Below the pieces are notes generated by a model. That model saw nothing but the letters and a program-made list of their open reading frames with translations, did no database searches and was not told the origin of the DNA. Position numbers and translations under genes: made by a program. This document shows, one piece after another, positions 16,716 through 25,035 of a stretch of DNA of 64,000 nucleotides. Positions within the stretch are counted from its first letter, which is position 1. Each line of letters begins with the position of its first letter. Origin of the DNA: DATLGB01 sp963724135 (lineage in GTDB: Bacteria; Actinomycetota; Thermoleophilia; Solirubrobacterales; Solirubrobacteraceae); the NCBI GenBank assembly GCA_963724135.1, contig CAVRTA010000006.1:992001-1056000 (forward strand), given 5' to 3'.

Positions 16716-17990
16716 CTAACGATGCTCAAAGCCGAACTCCTTGGTTGCGGTCGACGGGGAGGACCGCGGTGCCGCCGCGGTCCGGGCTGTGCTCGTGCGT
16801 CGTGCAGGCGGCTGCTGCTCGAACGTGATCGGCTCGCGCGCGGGGGCCTGCGCGACCACCGCGCCCGGGGTGGGTGCCGGCGGGCGCCTGCGCGGGCGGG
16901 CAGGACCGCGCGCCGGCACCCGCCGGGCGGCGGCCGGCGCGCGGGTGACGCTCGGGGCTGGAGGTGCGCCGCGCTCGTGCACCTGCTGACGCTGCGTCCG
17001 CTGCGGCTGCTCGCGCGTCGGGACGACGGTCGCAGCTCCGCCGGCGACGGCGGTCGCGGCGACCGCCACCGCGGCCGCGGTGCGCCCGCTCGGCGGCAGG
17101 GCGATCAGCGTCTCGGCGCCGCGGTGCAGGACGCCGTGCGTGCGCGCCGCCAGCGAGGCCATGGCGTCCGACACCAGGTGCGTCGACGTCTCGATCGCCA
17201 GCAGCTCGGGCCCGATGACCACCAGCGCACCCCGGCGCAGGCCGCCGAGCGCATGGGCGCAGACCGAGCAGTCCTCGACGTGCACGGTGAGCACCTCGAA
17301 GATCGCCGGCAGGCTCTTCTCGTCGTAGGCGGCGCAGAGGTCTAGCTCCCGCGCGAGCACGGCCCACACCTCCCGGCCGACCTTCGCCGCGATCCGGCGC
17401 CGGTCCTTCTTGACGCGCGGAAGCGACAGGCCGAGAGCTTCCGCGGTCACCGCCGACGGCTGCAGGTACAGGAACGACCAGACGAAGACGCGCGTCTCGC
17501 GATCGCTGAGGTGGTCGCGCACCAGGGTGAGCACCCGGTGCACGAGCGCCTCGTAGGCCGCGGTCGTCGCGGTGTCGTCCGCGGCGGCGGCAGCGCGCTG
17601 CCGGTCGATGTCGACGAGCTCGAGCGAGGCCTTCGCATCGCGCCCGAGCCCGCGGGCGCGCGCGCGGGCGTCGTCGATCAGGACGTGGTGGACGGCCTCC
17701 GCGATGAACGCCGCAGGGGCGGCCGCGCGGCTCGGGCTCCCTTTCGCGGCACGTTCGGCCTCGCGCGCCCACCACTCGGCGTAGAGATCATCGAAGCGCT
17801 CGCGGTCCGACGTCCGGTGACGCGCGCAGAAGCGGACCCAGACGGCCTCGCGCAGGGTCTCGAAGTGCTGCTCGGCGGAGAGGACGACGTCAGCTCCGCG
17901 AGCGCGTCGCGGGCCTGTTCCGGCTGGCGCCGCAGCGCGGCCTGAAGGCGCCGCCACGCGCGCCGCGGGCACCCAGTGTGGGCGTCGCAT
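16716..17990 (-). CDS. Sigma-like protein fused to zinc anti-sigma motif and membrane segment
   Basis: The 424-residue protein has an N-terminal helical part (about 37-110) like ECF sigma region 2. A region-4-like helix-turn-helix follows (LSDRETRVFVWSF to LSLPRVKKDRRRIAAKV, about 160-205). Then comes HVEDCSVC (His237, Cys241, Cys244), the HxxxCxxC motif of zinc-binding anti-sigma domains. A single membrane helix near 305-325 (TAAAVAVAATAVAGG) precedes a Pro/Arg-rich tail. This combines a sigma-like reader and its tether in one chain and could regulate surface genes. The ATG at 17990 is the only start, but its first 36 residues look non-native and a neighbouring frame is also open upstream, so the true start may differ. 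Sigma activity is inferred. Confidence 0.6.
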   Translation of the reverse strand: MRRPHWVPAARVAAPSGRAAAPAGTGPRRARGADVVLSAEQHFETLREAVWVRFCARHRTSDRERFDDLYAEWWAREAERAAKGSPSRAAAPAAFIAEAVHHVLIDDARARARGLGRDAKASLELVDIDRQRAAAAADDTATTAAYEALVHRVLTLVRDHLSDRETRVFVWSFLYLQPSAVTAEALGLSLPRVKKDRRRIAAKVGREVWAVLARELDLCAAYDEKSLPAIFEVLTVHVEDCSVCAHALGGLRRGALVVIGPELLAIETSTHLVSDAMASLAARTHGVLHRGAETLIALPPSGRTAAAVAVAATAVAGGAATVVPTREQPQRTQRQQVHERGAPPAPSVTRAPAAARRVPARGPARPRRRPPAPTPGAVVAQAPAREPITFEQQPPARRTSTARTAAAPRSSPSTATKEFGFEHR

Positions 17991-18151
17991 GCGCCGGGAT
18001 GACGGCGCGCAGGCGCTGCCCCGGACCCCTGACCAACGAAAACCTCCCGCTTCGTCGCCGCGCCTGCCCCGAGGCGGGTTGGACCGGTGCCCTGGTGCGA
18101 GCGATCGTAGTCAGCCGCCGGCGCCGGTCAACCCGTCTGGGATGAGGGGCG

Positions 18152-18189
18152 GCGCCGAAAAGTCCGCTCGGAGCGGAAACTTTCGGCGC
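18152..18189. promoter_or_regulatory. Inverted repeat over the -35 region of the epimerase-gmd operon
   Basis: GCGCCGAAA (18152-18160) is an exact complement of TTTCGGCGC (18181-18189). Inside, TCCGC (18163-18167) pairs with GCGGA (18173-18177) around a 5-nt centre. The repeat ends 7 nt before the TAGCCT hexamer. It cannot be a terminator for a gene on either side, because both neighbours point away. An operator for a dimeric regulator is the simplest reading. Confidence 0.4.
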
Positions 18190-18195
18190 GGCGGG

Positions 18196-18201
18196 TAGCC
18201 T
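18196..18201 (+). promoter_or_regulatory. Leaderless promoter -10 (TAGCCT)
   Basis: TAGCCT ends 9 nt before the ATG at 18211 and only GC-rich spacer lies between, so the transcript is probably leaderless. Confidence 0.45.
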
Positions 18202-18210
18202 GCGCGCGCG

Positions 18211-19176
18211 ATGAACCGTGTCCTCGTCACCGGCGGCGCCGGCACCATCGGCCAGGCCGTCGTCCGGAGGCTGCTTCGCGATCCGGACTTCGAGGTCAAG
18301 GTCTCAGACCAGCGCCAGGCTCCGAACTGGATGCGGGAGGGATGCGAGGTCCATCGCGGTGACCTGCGCCAGCTGGCGGAGGCGCGCAAGGCGATGAGCA
18401 AGTGCACGCACGTCATCCACCTGGCGGCGATCGTCGGCGGGATCGCGAACTTCCACAAGCTCCCGCACACGCTCACCGAGGTCAACAACGCGCTCTACAA
18501 CGCGGTCTTCCGGGCGGCCCTCGACGCCGACGTGCAGCGCTTGACGTACGTCAGCTCGAGCATGGTGTTCGAGAACGCGGAGGAGTTCCCGACGCCCGAG
18601 GACTACCTCGCCCGCTGCCCGACGCCGAGGTCCGCGTACGGGTTCTCGAAGCTCACCGGCGAGATCTACTGCCGCGCCGCGCACGACGAGCACGGCCTCC
18701 CGTTCACGATCTGCCGGCCGTTCAACGCCTACGGGCCCGGAGAGATGCCCGACGACGAGCCGGGCATCGCCCACGCCGTCCCGGACCTGCTGCGCAAGTC
18801 GCTGCAGCGCCTGCACCCGCTGCCGATCTTCGGGTCCGGTGAGCAGACGCGCACGCTCACCCACGTCAGCGACATCGCCGACGGCATCGTGACGGCGACC
18901 GCGTCGCCGGCCGGCCTCGCCGAGGACTTCAACATCTCCGCGTCCGAGGAGCTGACGGTCGCGGAGATCGCGCAGATCTGCTGGGAGGCGGCGGGCAACG
19001 ACCCCGACGAGCTCGAGTTCGAGCACCTCGATTCGTTCGAGGTCGACGTCCAGCGCCGCTGGCCGAGCGTGGAGAAGGCGAAGCAACTGCTGGGCTGGGA
19101 GGCGCAGGTCGACGTCCGCGACGGCATCGCCCGGACCGCGGACTGGCTGCGCTCCCAGGAGGGCATCGCGGCTTGA
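18211..19176 (+). CDS. NAD-dependent epimerase/dehydratase (extended SDR)
   Basis: The 321-residue protein has the Rossmann signature VLVTGGAGTIGQAVV at the N-terminus, THVIHLAAIVGG, SSSMVFENAEEF (catalytic-Ser region) and AYGFSKLTGE with the Tyr-x3-Lys pair, then RPFNAYGPGE. This is the extended SDR family that modifies nucleotide sugars. Its TGA overlaps the TTG of gmd (TTGA), so the pair are likely co-translated and sequential. A role as a GDP-hexose epimerase or reductase acting with Gmd is plausible, but the sequence does not match the GDP-fucose synthase signature well enough to name it. An inverted repeat lies upstream. Confidence 0.85.
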   Translation: MNRVLVTGGAGTIGQAVVRRLLRDPDFEVKVSDQRQAPNWMREGCEVHRGDLRQLAEARKAMSKCTHVIHLAAIVGGIANFHKLPHTLTEVNNALYNAVFRAALDADVQRLTYVSSSMVFENAEEFPTPEDYLARCPTPRSAYGFSKLTGEIYCRAAHDEHGLPFTICRPFNAYGPGEMPDDEPGIAHAVPDLLRKSLQRLHPLPIFGSGEQTRTLTHVSDIADGIVTATASPAGLAEDFNISASEELTVAEIAQICWEAAGNDPDELEFEHLDSFEVDVQRRWPSVEKAKQLLGWEAQVDVRDGIARTADWLRSQEGIAA

Positions 19177-20138
19177 CCCGGCGCGCCTTCATCACCGGCG
19201 TCACGGGCCAGGACGGCTCCTACCTCGCCGAGTTGCTGCTCGAGAAGGGCTACGAGGTGCACGGGATGGTCCGCCGCTCCTCGACGGAGAGGTTCGAGCG
19301 CATCGAGCACCTGCGCGACCGCATCACGCTGCATCAGGCCGACCTGCTCGACCACCGGTCGCTGACCGACGCGCTGAGGGCCTCGCGGCCCGCCGAGATC
19401 TACAACCTCGCGGCGATGAGCTTCGTCGCGGTGTCGTGGATCCAGCCGACGCTGACGGCCGAGTTCACCGGCGTGGGCGTCACCCGGATCCTCGAGGCGA
19501 TGCGCGAGGTCTGCCCGGAGGCGCGCTTCTACCAGGCCTCGAGCTCGGAGATGTTCGGGAAGGTCCTCGAGACGCCGCAGCACGAGGAAACGCCCTTCTA
19601 CCCGCGGAGCCCGTACGGCGTGGCCAAGGTCTACGGCCACTTCATCACCGTCAACTACCGCGAGTCCTACGACCTGTTCGCCTGCTCGGGGATCCTTTTC
19701 AACCACGAGTCGGAGCGTCGCGGACTGGAGTTCGTGACACGCAAGATCACCTGGCATGCGGCGGCGATCAAGCTCGGCCTGCGCGATCACGTCAAGCTCG
19801 GCAATCTCGACGCCAGGCGCGACTGGGGCTACGCGAGGGACTACGTCGAGGCGATGTGGCTGATGCTCCAGCAGGACACGCCCGAGGACTACGTGATCGC
19901 CACCGGCGAGACCAACACGGTGAGGCGCTGCGTCGAGGTCGCGTTCGACCAGGCCGGAGTCTCCGACTGGGAGAGCCGCGTCCGCATCGACGACGCGCTC
20001 AAGCGCCCGGCGGAGGTCGACCTGCTCGTCGGCGACAGCGCGAAGGCGAAGCGTCAGCTGGGCTGGGAGCCGAGGACCAACTTCGAGCAGCTGATCCGGT
20101 TGATGGTCGACGCGGACGTGAAGCTCCTGGAAGGCTGA
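19173..20138 (+). CDS. gmd: GDP-mannose 4,6-dehydratase
   Basis: The 321-residue enzyme converts GDP-D-mannose to GDP-4-keto-6-deoxy-mannose, the precursor of GDP-fucose, rhamnose or perosamine. Diagnostic motifs are ITGVTGQDGSYLAELLLEKGYEVHG split over the NADP-binding loop, VRRSST, NLAAMSFV, SSSEMFGKV (catalytic Thr/Ser and Glu), SPYGVAKVYGH (Tyr and Lys), and GILFNHESERRG. LGNLDARRDWGYARDYV is the family nucleotide-binding signature. The TTG start overlaps the previous stop. The match covers the usual length of the family (320-370). A GT2 follows 6 nt later, consistent with synthesis and immediate use of a 6-deoxyhexose. Confidence 0.93.
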   Translation: MTRRAFITGVTGQDGSYLAELLLEKGYEVHGMVRRSSTERFERIEHLRDRITLHQADLLDHRSLTDALRASRPAEIYNLAAMSFVAVSWIQPTLTAEFTGVGVTRILEAMREVCPEARFYQASSSEMFGKVLETPQHEETPFYPRSPYGVAKVYGHFITVNYRESYDLFACSGILFNHESERRGLEFVTRKITWHAAAIKLGLRDHVKLGNLDARRDWGYARDYVEAMWLMLQQDTPEDYVIATGETNTVRRCVEVAFDQAGVSDWESRVRIDDALKRPAEVDLLVGDSAKAKRQLGWEPRTNFEQLIRLMVDADVKLLEG

Positions 20139-20143
20139 GCCGC

Positions 20144-21145
20144 GTGTCCGAGCTGCCGTACGTGAGCATCGTCTTCCTCGCGTACAACCGGCGGGAGAAG
20201 CTGGCGACGAGCCTGGAGGCGATGTGGTCGCGCAGCGACTACCCGCGCGACCGGGTCGAGGTGATCGTCGTCGACAACGCCTCCAGCGACGGCACGGCCG
20301 CGATGGTGCGGGGGGACTTCCCGGACGTGCAGCTGCTCGAGCGTGAGACGAACGGCGGGATCAGCGCGTTCAACGACGGCTTCGCCCGCTGCGCCGGCGA
20401 CTTCGTGCTCGCTCTCGACGACGACTGCCACCTGCCGCCGGACGGCCTGCGCCGCGCGGTGGCGGCCGCCCGCGAGCACCGGGCGGACATGGTCTCATTC
20501 GCGATCGGCCTGGAGGGCGACGATGCCTTCCGCTTCGCCGACGACTACCCGACCGGTTTGCTCGCGTTCTGGGGCTGCGCCGTGCTGCTACGGCGCGACG
20601 CGCTGCGACGGCTCGGCGGCTATGACCCCGAGATCTTCCTGTGGGCCAACGAGCTCGAGTTCACGCTGCGCTTCCTCGACGCCGGCTACCGGCACCTGCA
20701 TCTGCCCGAGGTGATCGCCACCCACCTCAAGCAGCGCGCGGACACACCGTTCCACCCCCTGGCCTACCGCTACAACGCCCGCAACTTCGCCTACGTCGCG
20801 GCGAAGCTGCTGCGCGCCCGGGACCTGCCTGCGGTCGCCTTCGCGCTGCTCGCGCAGCATCTGCTCAACGCCGTGCGCGTCGACCGCGGCGCGCTCGCCG
20901 GCATCCCCCCGTGGGCGGCCGGCCTCGCGAACGGCCTGCGCCACCGCGCGCCGGTGCGGCCTGCCGTTTCGCGGCTGTACCGGCGCCACTTCCACAGCTT
21001 CGCCCTTCCCACCGGCTACCTGCGCACGCCGTCGCTGTGGCTGGGATCGGGGCAACAGTCGCGCGAGCGGCCGTGGCGCCGGGACCGCTTCGTGGCCGCC
21101 CGCGGCGAGTACTACCCGGACCGGGCCGGCGTGCTCGAGGTCTGA
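20144..21145 (+). CDS. GT2 family glycosyltransferase
   Basis: The 333-residue protein starts at GTG 20144, five nt after the gmd stop. GT-A motifs: VSIVFLAYNRREKL, VIVVDNASSDGTA, NGGISAFNDGF, and LALDDDCHL as the DXD-type metal site near residue 90. The catalytic region is IFLWANELEFTLRF, the equivalent of the ED motif, here with Asn-Glu. A basic C-terminal tail of about 100 residues after the GT domain may bind membrane. It is in the epimerase-gmd operon, so transfer of a GDP-linked 6-deoxyhexose is a reasonable guess. Confidence 0.88.
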   Translation: MSELPYVSIVFLAYNRREKLATSLEAMWSRSDYPRDRVEVIVVDNASSDGTAAMVRGDFPDVQLLERETNGGISAFNDGFARCAGDFVLALDDDCHLPPDGLRRAVAAAREHRADMVSFAIGLEGDDAFRFADDYPTGLLAFWGCAVLLRRDALRRLGGYDPEIFLWANELEFTLRFLDAGYRHLHLPEVIATHLKQRADTPFHPLAYRYNARNFAYVAAKLLRARDLPAVAFALLAQHLLNAVRVDRGALAGIPPWAAGLANGLRHRAPVRPAVSRLYRRHFHSFALPTGYLRTPSLWLGSGQQSRERPWRRDRFVAARGEYYPDRAGVLEV

Positions 21146-21146
21146 G

Positions 21147-21944
21147 GTGATCAGCGCGGTCATCCCCGCGCGCAACGCCGAGGCGACGCTCGCGCGGGCC
21201 CTGGCGAGCGTGCGGGCGCAGACCCACCCCGAGGTCGAGTGCATCGTCGTCGACGACGGCTCGACCGACGGCACCGCCGAGCTCGCCGAGCGCCTCGGCG
21301 CGCGCGTGATCGGCCAGGGGCACGCGGGAGTGGCGGCAGCCCGCAACCGCGGAGCGCGAGAGGCCCGCGGCGAGCTGCTGGCGTTCCTCGACGCCGACGA
21401 CGAGTGGCTCCCGGAGCGCCTCGAGCGCATGGCCGCCGCGCTGGCCGGCGCCGATGCGTGCATCTGCGCCAACTCAGTCGTCGGCGACGATCCGCCGATG
21501 GGCCGGGTCGTGCGCATGCGCCCGTGGCCGGTCACCGTCGAGCAGCTGCTGGCGTGGGAGGGCACCGTCGTCTCGCCGGGCTCCAACCTGCTCATCCGCC
21601 GCGAGGCCTTCCCCGGATTCGACGAGAGCCTCCCGATCGCCGACGACTGGCCGCTGCTGGTGGAGCTCGTCGCCGCCGGCCGGCTCACCTACGTCGACGA
21701 GCCGCTGGTCGTCTACCACTGGCATGGGAGCAACCTGAGCCGCGACCTCGACGCGCTGGGCGACTCGCTGCGGCGCTCCTACGGCCGCCTGCCCGGCGGA
21801 CGCACCCGCTCGGCGCGCGGCGGCCGCCATCGCTTCCTCGCGGTGGCGCACGCCCGCATCGGCGACCGCCGCAGGGCGCTAGCGCACGCGGCCCGCTTCG
21901 CGCTGCTCGATCCGCCCGCGGCGCTGCGCGCCCTCCGGCGGTAG
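21147..21944 (+). CDS. GT2 family glycosyltransferase
   Basis: The 265-residue protein begins ISAVIPARNAEATLARAL, followed by CIVVDDGSTDGTAEL, AGVAAARNRGA and LLAFLDADDEW, which carries the DXD-like metal motif. IADDWPLLVELV supplies the acidic catalytic region. The C-terminus is short and basic, without clear membrane helices. The GTG at 21147 follows the previous stop by one base. Its TAG stop (21942-21944) overlaps the TAGCGT hexamer of the next gene, so a new transcript probably begins there. Sugar unknown. Confidence 0.9.
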   Translation: MISAVIPARNAEATLARALASVRAQTHPEVECIVVDDGSTDGTAELAERLGARVIGQGHAGVAAARNRGAREARGELLAFLDADDEWLPERLERMAAALAGADACICANSVVGDDPPMGRVVRMRPWPVTVEQLLAWEGTVVSPGSNLLIRREAFPGFDESLPIADDWPLLVELVAAGRLTYVDEPLVVYHWHGSNLSRDLDALGDSLRRSYGRLPGGRTRSARGGRHRFLAVAHARIGDRRRALAHAARFALLDPPAALRALRR

Positions 21945-21947
21945 CGT
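21942..21947 (+). promoter_or_regulatory. Leaderless promoter -10 (TAGCGT)
   Basis: TAGCGT includes the stop codon of the GT2 gene and ends 9 nt before the ATG at 21957. Confidence 0.4.
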
Positions 21948-21956
21948 CCGCGCGCG

Positions 21957-22964
21957 ATGCCGCCGCCACCCGATCCCTCCCGCTGGCGCGGCCGCCGCGT
22001 GCTCGTCACGGGCCACACGGGCTTCAAGGGCGCCTGGCTGTCGCTGTGGCTCGCCGAGCTCGGCGCGGAGGTGTACGGGCTGTCGGGCCCGCCGCCGAGC
22101 GAGCCGCTGCTCTTCGACGCGGCGAACGTCCGTGAGACCCTGGCGGGGCATGGCATCCGGGACGTTCGCGACGGGCATGCGGTCGCGCACGTCGTCGCGG
22201 CGGCGCGGCCGGAGGTCGTCTTCCACCTCGCGGCGCAGGCGATCGTGCGCCGCTCGCTGGCCGACCCCGTCGGGACGTGGGCGGTCAACGTCGTGGGCAC
22301 CGCGAACGTCCTGCACGCGCTCGAGCCGGACGTCGCGACGGTCGTCGTCACCAGCGACAAGTGCTACCGCGACGTCGAGTCCGGGCGGCCGATGCGCGAG
22401 GACGACCCGCTCGGCGGCAAGGACCCATACAGCGCGTCAAAGGCGGCGCAGGAACTCGTCGCGCGCGCCCACCGCGACAGCTTCGGCGCGCGCATCGCCA
22501 CCGCGCGCGCGGGCAACGTCATCGGCGGCGGCGACTGGGCGGCGGATCGCCTCGTCCCCGACGTGATCCGCGCGGGGAGCGAACCGGTCGTGCTGCGCAA
22601 CCCCGACGCCGTGCGCCCCTGGCAGCACGTGCTCAACCCGCTCAGCGGCTATCTGCTGGTGGCGGAGCGGCTGCTCGCCGGCGATGACGTCGCGGAGGCG
22701 TGGAACTTCGGCCCGCCGCCCGAGGACGCGCTCCCCGTCCGCGACGTCGTGGAGCGGCTCGGCGCGCGTTACACGGTCGTGCCCGACCCGGACGCCGGCA
22801 AGGAGTCGGCGCTGCTGCGGCTGGACTCCAGCAAGGCGGGCGAGCGGCTCGGCTGGACGCCGGGCTGGGACATCGAGGCCGGCCTCGACGCCACGCGCGA
22901 GTGGTACGCCGCCGACGACGACGCGCGCGAGCGGACGCTCGCGCAGATCCGCCGCTTCGGCTAG
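21957..22964 (+). CDS. rfbG: CDP-glucose 4,6-dehydratase
   Basis: The 335-residue SDR enzyme makes CDP-4-keto-6-deoxyglucose, the entry to 3,6-dideoxyhexoses. Diagnostic motifs are VLVTGHTGFKGAWLSLWL, VFHLAAQAIVRRS, VVTSDKCYRDV, DPYSASKAAQE (catalytic Tyr/Lys), ARAGNVIGGGDWAADRLVPD and RNPDAVRPWQHVL, all strongly typical of RfbG/DdhB. No glucose-1-phosphate cytidylyltransferase (RfbF) or RfbH-like dehydrase is in the window, so the rest of the CDP-sugar pathway must lie elsewhere or the product is used directly. The gene ends overlapping the convergent membrane gene by 4 nt. Confidence 0.92.
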   Translation: MPPPPDPSRWRGRRVLVTGHTGFKGAWLSLWLAELGAEVYGLSGPPPSEPLLFDAANVRETLAGHGIRDVRDGHAVAHVVAAARPEVVFHLAAQAIVRRSLADPVGTWAVNVVGTANVLHALEPDVATVVVTSDKCYRDVESGRPMREDDPLGGKDPYSASKAAQELVARAHRDSFGARIATARAGNVIGGGDWAADRLVPDVIRAGSEPVVLRNPDAVRPWQHVLNPLSGYLLVAERLLAGDDVAEAWNFGPPPEDALPVRDVVERLGARYTVVPDPDAGKESALLRLDSSKAGERLGWTPGWDIEAGLDATREWYAADDDARERTLAQIRRFG

Positions 22965-24067
22965 CGCCCGACGACGCGCAGGAACACCCGCCGCTGCCGC
23001 CACACGAGCCCACCCGCCAGCAGCGCGACCGCGTACGCGTAGACGCCGTCGCCGGCGGCGCGGTCCGGAGCGAGCTCGATCAGTCGCTGGATGTGGAGGC
23101 CGTCGGGCCGGATGAGCAGGATCCCGGTCGCTGCGGCGGCGTAGAGGAGGAACGCAGGGTTCAACCAGGCGACGACCGCGGCCATGGGAATGGCGAGGTA
23201 CTGATTGGCGAGCGCGGGAGAGAGGACGAGCAGAACGCCGAGGTAGAGCAGTGCCTGATCCCAGCGCTCGAGCGTCCGGGACAGCCATCCCACCGCCACC
23301 AGCCCGGCCACGAGCACGACGGTCGGCGACAGCAGTTGCTCGACGGCTGCCGGCACGAGGCTGGTGTAGAGGCCGTTCTCGAACGACCGGTAGTTGATGA
23401 CGTTGTCGACGATGCCCTCGCGCGCGTGCAGGTAGGGGACGAAGGAGAGCGCGAGGGCCGCCAGCGGGAGCAGCAGGACGAGCGCCCGTCGCGACCACTC
23501 GCGCTCGCGCAGCGCCAGCCACAGCGGCAACAGCACGAGCACGTGCTTGATCGCCAGCGACAAGCCGATCAACAGCAGCGGAGCCGCCTGTCGCCGCCAC
23601 GAGGTCGCGGGACTGCGTTTCTCCAGCCAGACGACCCCGAGCAGGCCGGTCGCGATCGCGAGGTTGTCGAACTGGTTGTGGTAGCCGGTGATGATGATCG
23701 ACACCGGGTTGAGGAAGAACAGGGCCGCAACCAGGTCGCCGCAGCGGGAGCGAAGGATCGCGGCGATCGCCAGGTCGGCGCCGGTCAGAACGGCGATGAT
23801 CGACCAGCGGAACACGTCCGGCTCGCGCACCCACCGTGCCAGGGCTTCGCAGGCGTGCAGCAGCCAGGCCCAGACCGGGCCGTAGTTGTAACGCTCCGTC
23901 TCGCTGTAGACGGTCCCTCCGGCGTGGCTGATGTCGGCGACGATCCGAAAGGAGTCGAAGTCGAAGTTGTGTCCCCGCGCGGAGACGACGTAGCGCAACG
24001 CGACGCCGACGACGATCACCCCTGCGATCAGGCGGCGATCAAGGTCGGCGCTCAGAGAGCCGGTCAC
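22961..24067 (-). CDS. Polytopic membrane glycosyltransferase, GT-C/GT87-like
   Basis: The 368-residue protein has about ten membrane helices. After the first helix comes NFDFDSFRIVADI, whose paired acidic residues match the catalytic loop of polyprenyl-phosphate-sugar-dependent GT-C enzymes. YGPVWAWLLHA and GYHNQFDNLAI are loop motifs seen in GT87-type and related mannosyltransferases. It should act on the outer face of the membrane, adding a branch or terminal sugar after flipping. Start ATG at 24067 overlaps the end of the upstream GT4 (ATGA). The family assignment rests on topology and the acidic loop only. Confidence 0.7.
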   Translation of the reverse strand: MTGSLSADLDRRLIAGVIVVGVALRYVVSARGHNFDFDSFRIVADISHAGGTVYSETERYNYGPVWAWLLHACEALARWVREPDVFRWSIIAVLTGADLAIAAILRSRCGDLVAALFFLNPVSIIITGYHNQFDNLAIATGLLGVVWLEKRSPATSWRRQAAPLLLIGLSLAIKHVLVLLPLWLALREREWSRRALVLLLPLAALALSFVPYLHAREGIVDNVINYRSFENGLYTSLVPAAVEQLLSPTVVLVAGLVAVGWLSRTLERWDQALLYLGVLLVLSPALANQYLAIPMAAVVAWLNPAFLLYAAAATGILLIRPDGLHIQRLIELAPDRAAGDGVYAYAVALLAGGLVWRQRRVFLRVVGR

Positions 24068-25035
24068 GGCAGATGCGCCTTCACGCCCTCGGCCATCGCC
24101 TCGATCGTGAAGCGGGCACCGTGCCGGCGCGCGGCGGCGGCCAGCTCACGGCGATCCGCGAGTGCGCCGGAGATCACCCGCGCCCACTCGTCCGGGTCGT
24201 CGGATGCGACGAAGCGCGCACCCGGCCCACCCGTCTCGCGCAATGCCGGCGTGTCGCTCAGCACCGCCGGCACGCCGGCACGAGCCGCCTCGGCCACCGG
24301 CATGGCGAAGCTCTCGCGCACGGAGGCCAGCAGCAGCAGCGCGCTCGAGCGGTAGGCGTCCCCGAGCTGCGCGAACGACAGCCCGTGCTCGAGCGGCAGA
24401 CCCGCCCCCGGGCTCACCGCCGGGTTGCCGATCAGCCGCAACGCCGGCCGCGGCGGCGGCAGCCGCTCCCACGCCGCGAGCACCAGGTGATGGCGCTTGT
24501 GCGGGTAGGGGTCGGCGACGCACAGCAGGCCGGTGGCCGCAGGATCGGCCGTCCCGAAGTCGGCCACGCCGAGCGGCACGACGTGCGACCGGACGCCGAG
24601 GCGGTCGTGCACGAGATCGCGCATGGCCCGCGACGGGACCAGCACCGTCTGCGCCGTGCGCCGCATCGCCGTACGCCTCACTCGGTTGGCGAGGCCGCCG
24701 TCGAGCAGCGCCACGGGATTGAGCAGATAGGAGACGACGGGGACCGACAGGTCCCGAGGAAGCATTCCGGACGGCGTGAGCAGCGCCGTCGCGCCGAGCC
24801 TCCGCGCCAGATCGTCGAGCCGGACGGCCTGCCACGCGACGCGCGTCACCAGCTCGAAGCGCCCGCGCTCCTGCAGTTCGATGACGTCGATGCCCGATGC
24901 GACCAGCGAGCCGCGCGGCGCGACCACCCACACCGCGTCGATCCGCTCGCGCAGCGCGCGCGCGAGCGAGACCATCGCGTACGCGGTCCCGCCGAAGCGC
25001 GCCGCGGTCGCATCGATCAGGACGCGCTGCGTCAA
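24064..25035 (-). CDS. GT4 glycosyltransferase
   Basis: The 323-residue protein begins VLIDATAARFGGTAYAM, with a short Gly-rich loop. It has VLVPSRAMRDL, LLCVADPYPHKRHHL (start of the C-terminal Rossmann domain) and VRESFAMPVAEAA, where the two Glu of the E-x7-E motif are in RESFAMPVAE. The N-terminal domain is shorter than in neighbours. The TTG at 25035 overlaps the preceding TGA (TTGA). It is the middle gene of a minus-strand operon running from the GT2 at 25880 to the GT-C protein. Sugar not predictable. Confidence 0.86.
   Translation of the reverse strand: MTQRVLIDATAARFGGTAYAMVSLARALRERIDAVWVVAPRGSLVASGIDVIELQERGRFELVTRVAWQAVRLDDLARRLGATALLTPSGMLPRDLSVPVVSYLLNPVALLDGGLANRVRRTAMRRTAQTVLVPSRAMRDLVHDRLGVRSHVVPLGVADFGTADPAATGLLCVADPYPHKRHHLVLAAWERLPPPRPALRLIGNPAVSPGAGLPLEHGLSFAQLGDAYRSSALLLLASVRESFAMPVAEAARAGVPAVLSDTPALRETGGPGARFVASDDPDEWARVISGALADRRELAAAARRHGARFTIEAMAEGVKAHLP

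Noticed and set aside
17991..18210. Possible N-terminal extension or small gene upstream of the sigma-like protein
   Set aside because: A minus-strand frame reading AWRRLQAALRRQPEQARDAL looks protein-like, but it lacks a start codon with a ribosome binding site and needs two shifts to join the main frame. The evidence is too thin to annotate.
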